DNA of 63,983 bases. It comes from Candidatus Bathyarchaeota archaeon (GTDB lineage: Archaea; Thermoproteota; Bathyarchaeia; Bathyarchaeales; Bathycorpusculaceae). Below, in pieces: positions 9,836 through 17,788 of the stretch (the first letter of the stretch is position 1; every line of letters starts with the position of its first letter). The DNA is taken from positions 4,012-67,994 of the forward strand of contig JAGTQG010000003.1 of the NCBI GenBank assembly GCA_018396875.1, given 5' to 3'. Below the pieces are notes generated by a model. It made no database searches, was not told where the DNA came from, and worked only from the letters and a program-made list of their open reading frames with translations. A program made the position numbers and the translations under genes.

Positions 9836-10243
9836 ATGAGCGAAAATAAAGAATACCTTGAAAAACTTGCAGAAAAAGTTGAGGAACTCCTCATAGTCCT
9901 AAACAACATAGCCGAAGACCTAAGAATAGTTGCAGCTTCATTGAAGTCCATAGCCGTAGCCCAGCTTGGACAACAAAAACCAGCTCCAACACCGACAACA
10001 GCGCCAGAACAGCCTCCAGCCGAGAAGCCTTTAGGTGTAGAGGACGTTAAGATGATGTTCCCAGAAGACTTGGAAGGACTTTTAAACTTTGAGGACAAAG
10101 GCGAATACATCAAGATCACGCCTCGCCAGTATTTGGGCGCAGAAAACTTCGCCAAAATAGCCCAAATAGTGCGCGGCGCGGGCGGCGACTACATAAGCGC
10201 TGGAAAAGACAGCCACTTCCGCATACCAAAAATTAGGTATTAA
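9836..10243 (+). CDS. Conserved-looking hypothetical protein, coiled coil plus C-terminal domain
   Basis: I do not recognise the family. The 135-residue protein has three parts: an N-terminal acidic coiled coil (about 1-45), a Pro/Ala/Thr-rich linker (about 46-65, PAPTPTTAPEQPPAEKP) and a compact C-terminal part (about 66-135, with KITPRQYLGAENFAKIAQIVRGAGG and HFRIPK). That layout resembles an oligomerising tether joined to a small domain. It has its own upstream region and stands alone on the plus strand. No function is assigned. Confidence 0.75.
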   Translation: MSENKEYLEKLAEKVEELLIVLNNIAEDLRIVAASLKSIAVAQLGQQKPAPTPTTAPEQPPAEKPLGVEDVKMMFPEDLEGLLNFEDKGEYIKITPRQYLGAENFAKIAQIVRGAGGDYISAGKDSHFRIPKIRY

Positions 10244-10250
10244 TCAAGAT

Positions 10251-10526
10251 CTAGTATCTGATTTCGAAATCCTTGAACTCGCCCCTGAAATCCTCCCACC
10301 TAACTTCTACGCCTGTAACCCTTGCGCCTGGCGGTCCATGCCTGCAGAACTCTATAAGCTGTTTTACGGCTTCTTCCTCGCCTTCGAAGACGGCTTCCAC
10401 TCTGCCGTCTGGAAGGTTGCGAACCCAGCCCTTCACGCCACGCATTTTGGCTTCCCGTCTAGTCTCATGTCTGAAAAACACGCCTTGAACGCGTCCGCTC
10501 ACATACACGTGGGCTCTAACCTTCAT
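10251..10526 (-). CDS. acyP: Acylphosphatase
   Basis: Small hydrolase of carboxyl-phosphate bonds. It has the family signature [16 protein letters not shown] with the substrate-binding arginine, and the catalytic asparagine sits in [10 protein letters not shown] chose the ATG at 10526 (91 residues, starting MKVRAHVY) rather than the open frame start at 10541, because GGTGG lies four bases upstream of it and the family begins here. It is convergent with the coiled-coil protein gene, ending 7 bases from it. Confidence 0.93.
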   Translation of the reverse strand: MKVRAHVYVSGRVQGVFFRHETRREAKMRGVKGWVRNLPDGRVEAVFEGEEEAVKQLIEFCRHGPPGARVTGVEVRWEDFRGEFKDFEIRY

Positions 10527-10671
10527 AGAGCCACCCATCACCCGCTTATGGTATCAACATTGTAGGTTTTAGGCGTTCACTTTAACTTAACTCTCTCCAC
10601 GGGTCGCCTTTAACAATGCGCCACTGGCTTTTTAAAGCGAAAAAAGGAGCGAGTTTCTGGAGGCTGAAGGT

Positions 10672-11001
10672 TTGGAGCCAAACCATGGGAAACTTTTGGT
10701 ATACGCTCCGAAAACATCGTCTTGCAGGGAAAGGCTGAAAGTGGTGAGGGCGGCTGTCGAGAAAACCGCAAAAACATTGAACTTAGACTTTGAAGTTGTA
10801 GCGTTTAAGGGCAACACGCCCATATACGTGTACTACAAAGATGGTGCCTTAGAACCCGTACCGCTTTACTGCGACAGCGAAAGCACAAAAAACCTTGAGC
10901 AAGTGTGCAGTGCACTGCGGAGCATGATGTTTGTTTTGTCCTTTCACCCAAAATACTCCGCTTTGAAGCGTGTCAGAAGGGTAATTATGAGGTTTTCCTA
11001 A
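10672..11001 (+). CDS. Hypothetical protein
   Basis: Unrecognised protein of 109 residues starting at TTG. It is basic at the C-terminus and has a mixed alpha/beta pattern (KLLVYAPKTSSCRERLKVVRAAVEKTAKTL, shown here only as its opening third: KLLVYAPKTSS then CRERLKVV). A TATA-like TTTTTAAAG lies near 10631. Its 3' end overlaps the convergent gene at 10985 by 17 bases. No domain can be named and no neighbour suggests a role. Confidence 0.6.
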   Translation: MEPNHGKLLVYAPKTSSCRERLKVVRAAVEKTAKTLNLDFEVVAFKGNTPIYVYYKDGALEPVPLYCDSESTKNLEQVCSALRSMMFVLSFHPKYSALKRVRRVIMRFS

Positions 11002-11320
11002 ACTTTATGGACTGGTTTTCAAGGGTTATCTCATAAACTTGGTTAACATCGAAGTCTATGCCTAGGCTTTCATACTCCTCCTCAGTTAAAAACAGTATAA
11101 TCTTTGGAACCGTGAACTGCGCCTTCGCCGGAAAAATGGGCAGTTGCTGTTGTAAAGCTTGAAAAACCTCTTGGACAACCCTAGCCTCCTCACTTTGGGG
11201 TTTAATGACAAACTGCGGTGCTGGACGCTCCTCGACAAGCTCTATACGTTTCCCAAGGTTCCCATCCAAATCGCGGATAGACTCAATCCTGTTCACTCTA
11301 ACCTGAAACATTCGCATCAC
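10985..11320 (-). CDS. Small conserved protein, possibly arcadin-1-like
   Basis: 111 residues beginning MMRMFQVRVNRIESIRD. A conserved-looking C-terminal segment reads FLTEEEYESLGIDFDVNQVYEI. The pattern of an N-terminal beta segment, a Gln-rich middle and this tail reminds me of the arcadin-1 family linked to crenactin filaments in TACK archaea. I hold this weakly: no crenactin gene is nearby. The start may be the second or third methionine. Confidence 0.6.
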   Translation of the reverse strand: MMRMFQVRVNRIESIRDLDGNLGKRIELVEERPAPQFVIKPQSEEARVVQEVFQALQQQLPIFPAKAQFTVPKIILFLTEEEYESLGIDFDVNQVYEITLENQSIKFRKTS

Positions 11321-11458
11321 AAAAGGAAAGAGGCGACACTCCTATTTAGGGATTAACCCTTTGAGTCGCCCTTCACGCTATGTATACCGCTGGACATTAT
11401 TGCGCTTTTGATAGTTTTGTTTAAGGTTGAGGAGCCCGAAAAACGGGAGGCTTAGAGG

Positions 11459-12673
11459 TTATTCCATTTCTATGGTGGCTGGCGGTTTAGGTGTAACATC
11501 ATAGTAAACCGCTGAAACATTTGGACATTTTGCGAGGATGTTTTCAGCCGTTTTTTCCAGCGTTTTCCATGGGATTTCTGAAACCTCTGCTGTTAGAAAG
11601 TCTCTTGTTTGAACGGCTCTTATGCTTATGATGTAAGGCTTTTTTTCCGCCAGTTCGTCCACTGCGTAGAGCACTCTCGTGATTGCGGGGTTTTCGCTGA
11701 TTATTTTCGCCTGCAGAGAAACAAGCCTTGAAATTGGCACTTGGAAGACTTTACCGTCAAGTGTTTCAACCTTTACGCCGACAATTTTGCCGTAGCGCCG
11801 TTTGCCCCCTTCCACGCCTGTGGCTTTGTCTCTGAAGACTTTCAAGTGCACGTTTCTTGAAGGCACGTTTAAAAGTCTCGCCACCGTTTCCCGCACATGG
11901 GCTGCGGAAGGCTCTTGGGCCTCTTCGTTGTCAATTATGGCGGCGAAGTATTGGCTTGGCTTGTGCTCTGCAAGCAAACCTTCAACAATGGTTGTCGCCT
12001 TTTTGAGGGTTTCAAGCTTGTCTAGACGGATTTCGCCAACAACCCGCACCGACAGTCCCGGACCGGGAAACGGCTGTCTCTCGGAAACCTCTGGCGGCAA
12101 GCCCAAGTATCTAGCAACCATACGCACTTGTTCCTTATAAAGCGCAAGCAAGGGCTCAACGACTTTGAAGCCAAACTTTTCCACGGGGTTTATGCCGATC
12201 TGTTCGAGAACGTTGTGCTGGGTTTTCACTCCGCCAACTGTTTCCACAATGTCGGCACGGATTGTTCCCTGAACTAGGATGGAGCAGCCCTCTTTTTTGG
12301 CGGTTTCGCTCAAAACGTTGTAGAAGGTTTCGCGGAACTTTTTGCGTTTTTCCTCCGCATCTCTCAAGCCTTTCATAGCGTTTAAAAAGCGTTCACGAAC
12401 ATCCACAATCTTCACTGGCACGTTGAAGGGCTCCTTTGAAAGGATTTCCGCCACCCTTTCCGGTTCGCCTTCCCGCATGAAGGCGTCATCCAAAATCACG
12501 CAGACAAGGTTTTCGCCTATCGCCTTCCGCGTTAAAACGGCGCATGTTGTGCTGTCGACGCCGCCGGAAACAGCCACCAACGCTTTTTGATTGCCTATAG
12601 CTCTGCGTATGGCTTCAACTTGGGTTTCAACGAATTTTTGGGGGTTAAAACTCTCCATATAAAATGGCTCCAT
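11459..12673 (-). CDS. guaA: GMP synthase, ATP-pyrophosphatase subunit with insertion
   Basis: Amination of XMP to GMP, working with a separate glutamine amidotransferase subunit as in most archaea. The pyrophosphatase loop SGGVDS is at residues 36-41 and the family motifs FPGPGLSVR (202-210) and KPPATIE at the C-terminus are intact. At 404 residues it is about 90 longer than euryarchaeal B subunits. The excess maps to about 247-340, inside the dimerisation domain, between QYFAA and KPYIISIRAV. The amidotransferase subunit is not in the window. The ATG at 12658 is an alternative start. Confidence 0.92.
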   Translation of the reverse strand: MEPFYMESFNPQKFVETQVEAIRRAIGNQKALVAVSGGVDSTTCAVLTRKAIGENLVCVILDDAFMREGEPERVAEILSKEPFNVPVKIVDVRERFLNAMKGLRDAEEKRKKFRETFYNVLSETAKKEGCSILVQGTIRADIVETVGGVKTQHNVLEQIGINPVEKFGFKVVEPLLALYKEQVRMVARYLGLPPEVSERQPFPGPGLSVRVVGEIRLDKLETLKKATTIVEGLLAEHKPSQYFAAIIDNEEAQEPSAAHVRETVARLLNVPSRNVHLKVFRDKATGVEGGKRRYGKIVGVKVETLDGKVFQVPISRLVSLQAKIISENPAITRVLYAVDELAEKKPYIISIRAVQTRDFLTAEVSEIPWKTLEKTAENILAKCPNVSAVYYDVTPKPPATIEME

Positions 12674-12674
12674 T

Positions 12675-13121
12675 TTAGGTGATTAGCTGGTTTAACGCTT
12701 CGCGACTCACGTATCTACCACCTCTTGGTATCTTTTGGACATTTAAAACCTTTTTCAACACGTCCATTGAAACCGGGGGTTCAAGCTCCCGGAAATTTGT
12801 GAACCTAATGAAGGTGGCTTTCTCTCTGCCCCCTAGAAGCCTTGCATAACTCTCAAAAGAGTCTAGGCATGTTTCCTCGCCATACATTTTCCAAAGCTCA
12901 GGGGCTTCGCCGGTCACTCGCTCCAAAAAGTCGGCTACGCCTCTAATCTGCATGAGGGGCCGTTTGATGTAAAAGAGTAGTTTCTCAGTGTAGAGGGGTC
13001 CTACATGGTTTCGACGAACAAAAGCGTGGACTTTTTTGCCGCTTTTCGCTCTTTGGCAGAGTTTTTCCCACCATTTCACGTCAGAAATCAAAATGAAGCC
13101 GTAATGCTCTTCTGTTGGCAA
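12675..13121 (-). CDS. ASCH/PUA-like domain protein
   Basis: Predicted RNA-binding beta-barrel of the ASCH/EVE group, judged from the short N-terminal strand EHYGFILISDVKWWEKLC and the mid-protein HVGPLYTEKLLFYIK, where a PUA-like fold is expected. I chose TTG at 13121 (148 residues, MPTEEHYGF). The frame stays open upstream to 13406, but those 95 residues are serine/arginine-rich and unlike a folded protein. The stop lies just before guaA, so they are likely co-transcribed. The RNA target is unknown. Confidence 0.65.
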   Translation of the reverse strand: MPTEEHYGFILISDVKWWEKLCQRAKSGKKVHAFVRRNHVGPLYTEKLLFYIKRPLMQIRGVADFLERVTGEAPELWKMYGEETCLDSFESYARLLGGREKATFIRFTNFRELEPPVSMDVLKKVLNVQKIPRGGRYVSREALNQLIT

Positions 13122-13395
13122 AGCTGCATCACCAAGGCTGCAACACTTTTGAGGTATTTGACTCGAAAAATAACGCTTTCGGCTAAGAAAGGCCCGTCGA
13201 ATCTCCAACTTTAACGGGTAGGATGCAAATCCTAAAAGGGAAGCTTTGCCAAATTTTGAAAGAGACTTTAAAAAGCAGAGTCGCGGAGAAATCGAAAAAC
13301 CTCGTTTATGACTGTTCAAGCCTGTTAAAGTTTTTCTGCAATCCAACCTTAATACAACTTGCCTTCTAGAAAGCGAAACCGACGGGGTTCCCAAA

Positions 13396-13758
13396 ATGGA
13401 AGACAAACAATTGAAAGATTTGAGGGCTTTGTCCGATGCGTTGAAAGAGCTGAACGAAAGCTACAATGACTTCTTATGCTCCATGAAGGACACTGTGCTG
13501 AATGTGAAAAATGCGAAAAAAGTTTGGCACGACGGACAAAAGCCTTGGCTAATAAAGCTTGGTCTAGCCTTAATAGTCTTTCCGGAACCAGTTGTAAGCG
13601 ATGTTCTAGGCACCCTTTTGATAGCCGCTGGAACTGTTCAGGAGGGGTTGCGGCGCCGCGCCCTCCACGTGGAGGATATACCCAAAACTTTCAAGAAGGT
13701 TTTGAAGGAGCTTCAGACAACGCAAGAAAGCGTCAGGCTTTCTGGAAGGTTTGGTTAA
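13396..13758 (+). CDS. Hypothetical small membrane-associated protein
   Basis: Unrecognised protein of 120 residues. A charged N-terminal helix (about 1-45) is followed by a hydrophobic stretch of about 30 residues (WLIKLGLALIVFPEPVVSDV and on to AAG) that could be a re-entrant or two short membrane helices broken by Pro, then an amphipathic tail. It is divergent from the ASCH-like gene and is followed after about 50 bases by the ribbon-helix-helix gene. Confidence 0.65.
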   Translation: MEDKQLKDLRALSDALKELNESYNDFLCSMKDTVLNVKNAKKVWHDGQKPWLIKLGLALIVFPEPVVSDVLGTLLIAAGTVQEGLRRRALHVEDIPKTFKKVLKELQTTQESVRLSGRFG

Positions 13759-13810
13759 ACTCTTATATTCATAGCATGTTATAAGCATAACATGTTTGCG
13801 GGGTGAAAGC

Positions 13811-13963
13811 GTGAAGCTCGTAACAGTCCTATTACCCGAAGCCTATTTAGAGGGTTTAGACGAGCTTGTTAGGGCGAACATGTATCCAAGCAGGAGCGCC
13901 GCCATAAGGTCGGCGGTTAGAGACTTGCTCAAAAAGGAGCTTTGGGAGAGAAGGGAAAGATAG
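13811..13963 (+). CDS. Ribbon-helix-helix DNA-binding protein
   Basis: A 50-residue CopG/Arc-type repressor. It starts at GTG with GGGGTGAAAG just upstream. The beta strand is KLVTVLLPEAYLEGLDELV and the two helices follow (YPSRSAAIRSAVRDLLKKEL), with the S-R-S-A turn typical of the fold. It has no toxin-like partner: the next gene, pyrF, is convergent. It could regulate itself or the membrane protein gene ahead of it (inference). Confidence 0.8.
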   Translation: MKLVTVLLPEAYLEGLDELVRANMYPSRSAAIRSAVRDLLKKELWERRER

Positions 13964-13980
13964 CCTAAAACAGCCTTGTC

Positions 13981-14763
13981 CTAATAGCGCGTGGTTAAAC
14001 ACTGCCACGCAAGATTCCTAATCTTTTCGGCTGATTCTGCCGGATTATCCGCCATCGTTATAGCTCGCCCAACAATAAGGAAGCGGGTGCCAGCCCGCAG
14101 CGCCGCCTCAATTATTCCGCCTTGAGGCCCTATGCCCGGCGAGTATATAGGGATTCTTCCATCCAACACTTCGTTAATCTCCCTTATCTTTTCAGGGTAT
14201 GTGGCTCCGACAATAACGCCGTCTGCACCCCATTTCAGCGCCTTCAACGCGAACAAGTAATATTGGGGTTTGCTCCATCCAGTTTCGGTGTCTATAACCA
14301 TTTGACCATAGCCCTCACTGGCGCCCTTGTGGCTCATGTATGTTAAGAGTAGCACGCCCTTCTGCATTTTCTTGGCTGTTTCGAAAACTGGTTTTATGCC
14401 TTCCTCCCACCCCACGAAGGGATTAGCTATTAAAGCGTCAAACCCCGCCGTGAAATAGTATTCGGCGATAACGCGGTTTGTGTCGCCTATATCATTAATC
14501 TTTGAGTCCACTATTGCCACAAGCCCCTTTTCATGGGCTTTTTGCAGAAGCCTCTGCAAACCATCAAAAAGTCCAAGCGGCAGAATTAGATGATAATTGA
14601 TTTTCACGGCACAGATATAGGGGTGAACTGTCTCCAAAATCTTTTCTGCCCTTTCAAGAAGGGCTTGGCGGTTTTGGGGTTTTTCGAAGGGAAGGTCCAA
14701 GGCCAAAACAATGTTTGTTTGCTTGTTTCGGGCTGTTTCCTCTATTTTTTCACGGAAAGCCAA
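13981..14763 (-). CDS. pyrF: Orotidine 5'-phosphate decarboxylase
   Basis: Final step of UMP synthesis. The catalytic Lys/Asp array is seen in DSKINDIGDTN (about residues 88-98), and the phosphate-binding part in PGIGPQGG and FLIVGRAIT near the C-terminus. At 260 residues it is longer than the compact 210-230-residue archaeal forms, with an extended helical N-terminus and a longer lid region after LLLTYMSHKGA. It begins 12 bases after the B3/B4 gene stop on the same strand, so co-transcription is likely. Confidence 0.93.
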   Translation of the reverse strand: MAFREKIEETARNKQTNIVLALDLPFEKPQNRQALLERAEKILETVHPYICAVKINYHLILPLGLFDGLQRLLQKAHEKGLVAIVDSKINDIGDTNRVIAEYYFTAGFDALIANPFVGWEEGIKPVFETAKKMQKGVLLLTYMSHKGASEGYGQMVIDTETGWSKPQYYLFALKALKWGADGVIVGATYPEKIREINEVLDGRIPIYSPGIGPQGGIIEAALRAGTRFLIVGRAITMADNPAESAEKIRNLAWQCLTTRY

Positions 14764-14775
14764 GCTTGGGGCACC

Positions 14776-15477
14776 CTAGACTTGTTTGGGTGTGGGGCTA
14801 AAAACTTTTACTGTTTGAATTTCGCCTCCGCAAACCGTCTTGATATACTCTAAAGCCGTTCGGACAGCCTCCTCCAACTGTTGTGGGGTTACGCCCGGCG
14901 CTCCATAGCCAACCAATAGGACGTTCTTTGTTTTCATGGTTATTTTTGTCTGGTCAGCATCCCTATGCGGGTAAATGCACAGCACACTTTTTGCGTCGGC
15001 TAAAACAAGCATATTGCTTTTGAGGGCTATGGGCTTGTCCATGCCTATTCCGGTAAAGGGTTCGCCTTCCTCTGCGAAACGCACATTAAAAGGTGGATTA
15101 AGCGTGTCCATGTCAAAGCCGCTTATGGGGATCATTGTTTTCATCGAAGCCAAATTGTAGGCGTCCACAGCGGTCGAAATTGTTGGCAGCTCTCCGCCGC
15201 GCAAAACACGCCGCAGCAACGCCTCGCCAGACGGTCTTGTCTTCGTTGGGTCTATGCCAAGTTTCCAGTAAAAGTCTCGGTAGGCGCGTACAACTGGGTC
15301 GTCTTTAAGCCTTTCAATGTCGTGTTTTGCTTTGACTTCAGCGTAAACCGCTTGTTTAAGTTTGCGGATTTTCTCGTTTTCCCTTTCAACGACCACGTTG
15401 CTTATTGTGCCTATGCACAAGGCGAGTTGGGGGAATTTGGCTGCCACCTCGGCGCACCAGTAGACTTGGATTTGCAT
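14776..15477 (-). CDS. B3/B4 tRNA-binding domain protein
   Basis: Free-standing homologue of the B3/B4 domain of phenylalanyl-tRNA synthetase beta, a group that includes tRNA-editing-like proteins. Key blocks are FYWKLGIDPTKTRPSGEAL and PTISTAVDAYNLAS. I prefer ATG at 15477 (233 residues) to the frame opening at 15537, since family members start near this strand and it leaves an AT-rich shared promoter (TTAAATAT) with the divergent transporter. Editing activity is not demonstrated. Confidence 0.82.
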   Translation of the reverse strand: MQIQVYWCAEVAAKFPQLALCIGTISNVVVERENEKIRKLKQAVYAEVKAKHDIERLKDDPVVRAYRDFYWKLGIDPTKTRPSGEALLRRVLRGGELPTISTAVDAYNLASMKTMIPISGFDMDTLNPPFNVRFAEEGEPFTGIGMDKPIALKSNMLVLADAKSVLCIYPHRDADQTKITMKTKNVLLVGYGAPGVTPQQLEEAVRTALEYIKTVCGGEIQTVKVFSPTPKQV

Positions 15478-15535
15478 TTCGATGCAAGCCTCGTTGAAAA
15501 TGTTAAATATCCATAAGATTTTACGTTTTTCCTCC

Positions 15536-16432
15536 ATGATAGGCGAGTTTGCAGCCCTCGGCGCAGCCCTATGCTGGACTTTTTCAGCCGTGTTTTACCG
15601 ACGGGCTTTGGCTTCAACTTCGCCTATCCAAGCTAACACCGTGCGGTGTCTTGGAACAAGCCTTGTCTTAATCATCGTTATGGTTGTTTTGGGAAAAATT
15701 GGGGTTTTATCTGGACTGCCAATGCAAGTGCTGTTTCTTACGTGCTTCAGCGGCGTCATCGGTTTAGGGGTTGGCGACACCCTCTACATGTCAAGCTTAA
15801 AAACCATAGGCGTTTCAAGAGCTGTCCCAATAACATGCACCTACCCGCTTTTCAATCTTGTTTGGGCTTATCTTTTGGCTGGTGAAACCATAACCATCCC
15901 AGTGGCGGCTGGAGCATTCACAATAGTTTTGGGAGTCTGGCTTTTAACAAGCGAAAAAACGGACAAGGTCAATAACAAAGCTGTTGGGAAACAGCAGATG
16001 CGTGGAGTGGGGTTCGCCTTATCCACGGCCATAGCTTGGTCCATAAGCATTTCAATGATTAATCTCGCCGTAAAAAACGCTCAAAGCATTGAGCAAGCCT
16101 ACACAGTGAACACTGTTCGGCTTTTAGCGGTTGCGGTGCTGCTTTTCGCCTATTCACTGGTCAGCAAAAGGGAATTCGCCTTCATAAAGGTTGGATGGCG
16201 GAACGCGGCACTGCTTTTGTGCGGCGGCTTAATAGCCATAGGTTTAGGATGGTTCTTTTTAACCTACAGCTTCCTCCACATACCGGAATCACAAGCAGTT
16301 CCAATTTCCTCCACAACACCCCTGTTTTCAACATTGGCCGGTGTGGCACTCCTCCACGAAAAAGTGACAGCCAAAATATTTTTAGGCTCCGTGCTCGTCG
16401 TCGCCGGAATCTTCATAGTGTTCATGGCCTAA
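15536..16432 (+). CDS. EamA/DMT family transporter
   Basis: Integral membrane transporter of the drug/metabolite superfamily. The 298 residues hold ten predicted helices arranged as two five-helix EamA repeats (about 3-135 and 160-297), each ending in a conserved small-residue helix such as SAVPITCTYPLF-type and QAVPISSTTPLF. I placed the start at the ATG at 15536, directly before the first helix (MIGEFAALGAALCW). An alternative upstream ATG at 15482 adds 18 residues. The substrate is unknown. Confidence 0.85.
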   Translation: MIGEFAALGAALCWTFSAVFYRRALASTSPIQANTVRCLGTSLVLIIVMVVLGKIGVLSGLPMQVLFLTCFSGVIGLGVGDTLYMSSLKTIGVSRAVPITCTYPLFNLVWAYLLAGETITIPVAAGAFTIVLGVWLLTSEKTDKVNNKAVGKQQMRGVGFALSTAIAWSISISMINLAVKNAQSIEQAYTVNTVRLLAVAVLLFAYSLVSKREFAFIKVGWRNAALLLCGGLIAIGLGWFFLTYSFLHIPESQAVPISSTTPLFSTLAGVALLHEKVTAKIFLGSVLVVAGIFIVFMA

Positions 16433-16460
16433 CAGGCTTTGCAATAGACTTGTGAAAAAG

Positions 16461-16468
16461 GTTTATAT
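16461..16468 (+). promoter_or_regulatory. TATA box for carAB transcript
   Basis: GTTTATAT preceded by GAAAAAG (BRE-like). The predicted start of transcription is 16489 plus or minus 3, which would leave about 185 bases before carA. That is long for an archaeal leader. Confidence 0.55.
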
Positions 16469-16476
16469 GGTTGAAC

Positions 16477-16525
16477 CTTGAATCCTCGGTGTGGGTCGTG
16501 GAGACCCAACTTAGTGAGATTCAAG
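16477..16525 (+). promoter_or_regulatory. Nested inverted repeat upstream of carA
   Basis: CTTGAATC (16477-16484) is exactly complementary to GATTCAAG (16518-16525). Inside it, TGGGTC (16492-16497) pairs with GACCCA (16503-16508) over a five-base loop. It lies at or just after the predicted transcription start of carAB, so it may act as a DNA operator, or as an RNA hairpin if the true start is further upstream. Confidence 0.4.
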
Positions 16526-16689
16526 AGATTTCTAAAAAACGAAGTAGAAACAGCCTCCTTCTTCTGGAATCGAAGAAAAAATTGCTGGGAAACTCCTATA
16601 AATCCGAATTTGGACGCTTCAGCCGAAACAAAGCCAGCATTTTGGAAAACAGATCAGCGGCGGTGGTTATGAAAAATGAGCAACGGTAG
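16489..16689 (+). CDS. Possible leaderless leader ORF before carA
   Basis: An open frame of 66 codons starts at GTG 16489, right at the predicted transcript 5' end, and overlaps the carA start by 14 bases. The peptide is charged and amphipathic with a leucine run (SLLLLESKKKLLG). Archaeal leaderless translation would allow its use and its overlap could couple it to carA. It could equally be chance. No homologue is recognised. Confidence 0.25.
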   Translation: MWVVETQLSEIQEISKKRSRNSLLLLESKKKLLGNSYKSEFGRFSRNKASILENRSAAVVMKNEQR

Positions 16690-17788
16690 CCGCAGCGGAA
16701 GGAGGGCTGTTCTAGTCCTTGAAGACGGCTCCATCTTCTTCGGCGAGGGCTTTGGGGCTGTAGGCGAAGCCCAAGGTGAACTTGTCTTTAACACTGGGAT
16801 GACAGGTTACGTGGAAGCCTTAACCGACCCATCCTACGCTGGGCAGATTTTAATGATGACATACCCGCTTGTTGGAAATTATGGCGTATGCCTGGAAGAC
16901 TTTGAATCTGATGGCATAAAAGTGGAAGGCTTCGTAGTTAGAGAGGCATGCACAACTCCAAGCAACTGGCGGTCCGAAAAGTCTTTGCCAGAATTCCTCG
17001 AAGAACATGGAGTGCCCGGAATACAAGGCGTCGACACAAGGATGCTTACAAAGAAACTCCGCGTTTACGGGACAATGAAGAGCACGCTTGTCGTCTACGA
17101 GGGGAAAGACGACCCGAACATTCAGGAACTGGTTGAAAAAACGAGAAGGCAGCCAGCCATAACCGAAATTGACGTAGTGCCAAAAGTATGCATCAAAGAG
17201 CCAAAAATGATAGAAGCTGGACACAGCCTAAACGTGGTTTTAATTGACTGCGGCGTAAAATGGAGCATAATCCGCCTACTACAAAACTTTGCAAACATAA
17301 TACTGGTTCCATATAACACGCCAGCCGAAAAAATCCTCGAATACGACCCAGATGGCGTGTTGATTTCCAACGGTCCAGGCGACCCGATAAGGGTTAAGGA
17401 AACCATTGAAACTGCAAGAAAACTTGTTGGAAAAGTTGTTTTGTACGGCATCTGCCTAGGCCACCAAATAATATCGCTGGCTTTAGGCGCAAAAACCTAC
17501 AAGCTTAAGTTTGGCCATCGGGGGGCAAACCAGCCGGTTAAGGATTTCGAAACGGGACGGGTTTTCATATCAACCCAGAATCACGGGTTCGCCGTGGACA
17601 AGGAAACCCTTGAAAAGGCTGGTCTAGTTTTGACCCAGATAAACTTGAACGACAACACCGTGGAAGGCGTCAAACACAAGGAACTGCCAATAAAAGCTGT
17701 GCAATATCATCCTGAAGCTGGCCCCGGCCCCCATGACACATTCTTCTTCTTTGAAGACTTTGCCAAAACAATGAGGGAGTATACATAA
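16676..17788 (+). CDS. carA: Carbamoyl-phosphate synthase, small subunit
   Basis: Glutamine amidotransferase subunit feeding ammonia to CarB for pyrimidine and arginine synthesis. The N-terminal CPSase small domain starts with [15 protein letters not shown]. The class I amidotransferase domain carries nucleophile Cys260 in GICLGHQ and the His-Glu pair in [12 protein letters not shown] near residue 345. Length 370 is typical. The stop overlaps the carB ATG by one base (TAATG), so the subunits are coupled. A GGTGG lies 10 bases ahead of the start. Confidence 0.96.
   Translation: MSNGSRSGRRAVLVLEDGSIFFGEGFGAVGEAQGELVFNTGMTGYVEALTDPSYAGQILMMTYPLVGNYGVCLEDFESDGIKVEGFVVREACTTPSNWRSEKSLPEFLEEHGVPGIQGVDTRMLTKKLRVYGTMKSTLVVYEGKDDPNIQELVEKTRRQPAITEIDVVPKVCIKEPKMIEAGHSLNVVLIDCGVKWSIIRLLQNFANIILVPYNTPAEKILEYDPDGVLISNGPGDPIRVKETIETARKLVGKVVLYGICLGHQIISLALGAKTYKLKFGHRGANQPVKDFETGRVFISTQNHGFAVDKETLEKAGLVLTQINLNDNTVEGVKHKELPIKAVQYHPEAGPGPHDTFFFFEDFAKTMREYT

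Noticed and set aside
13759-13963. Toxin-antitoxin pair formed by the 120-residue protein and the RHH protein
   Set aside because: The upstream protein has a membrane-like segment and no toxin motif; the order and 50-base gap do not look like a coupled pair.
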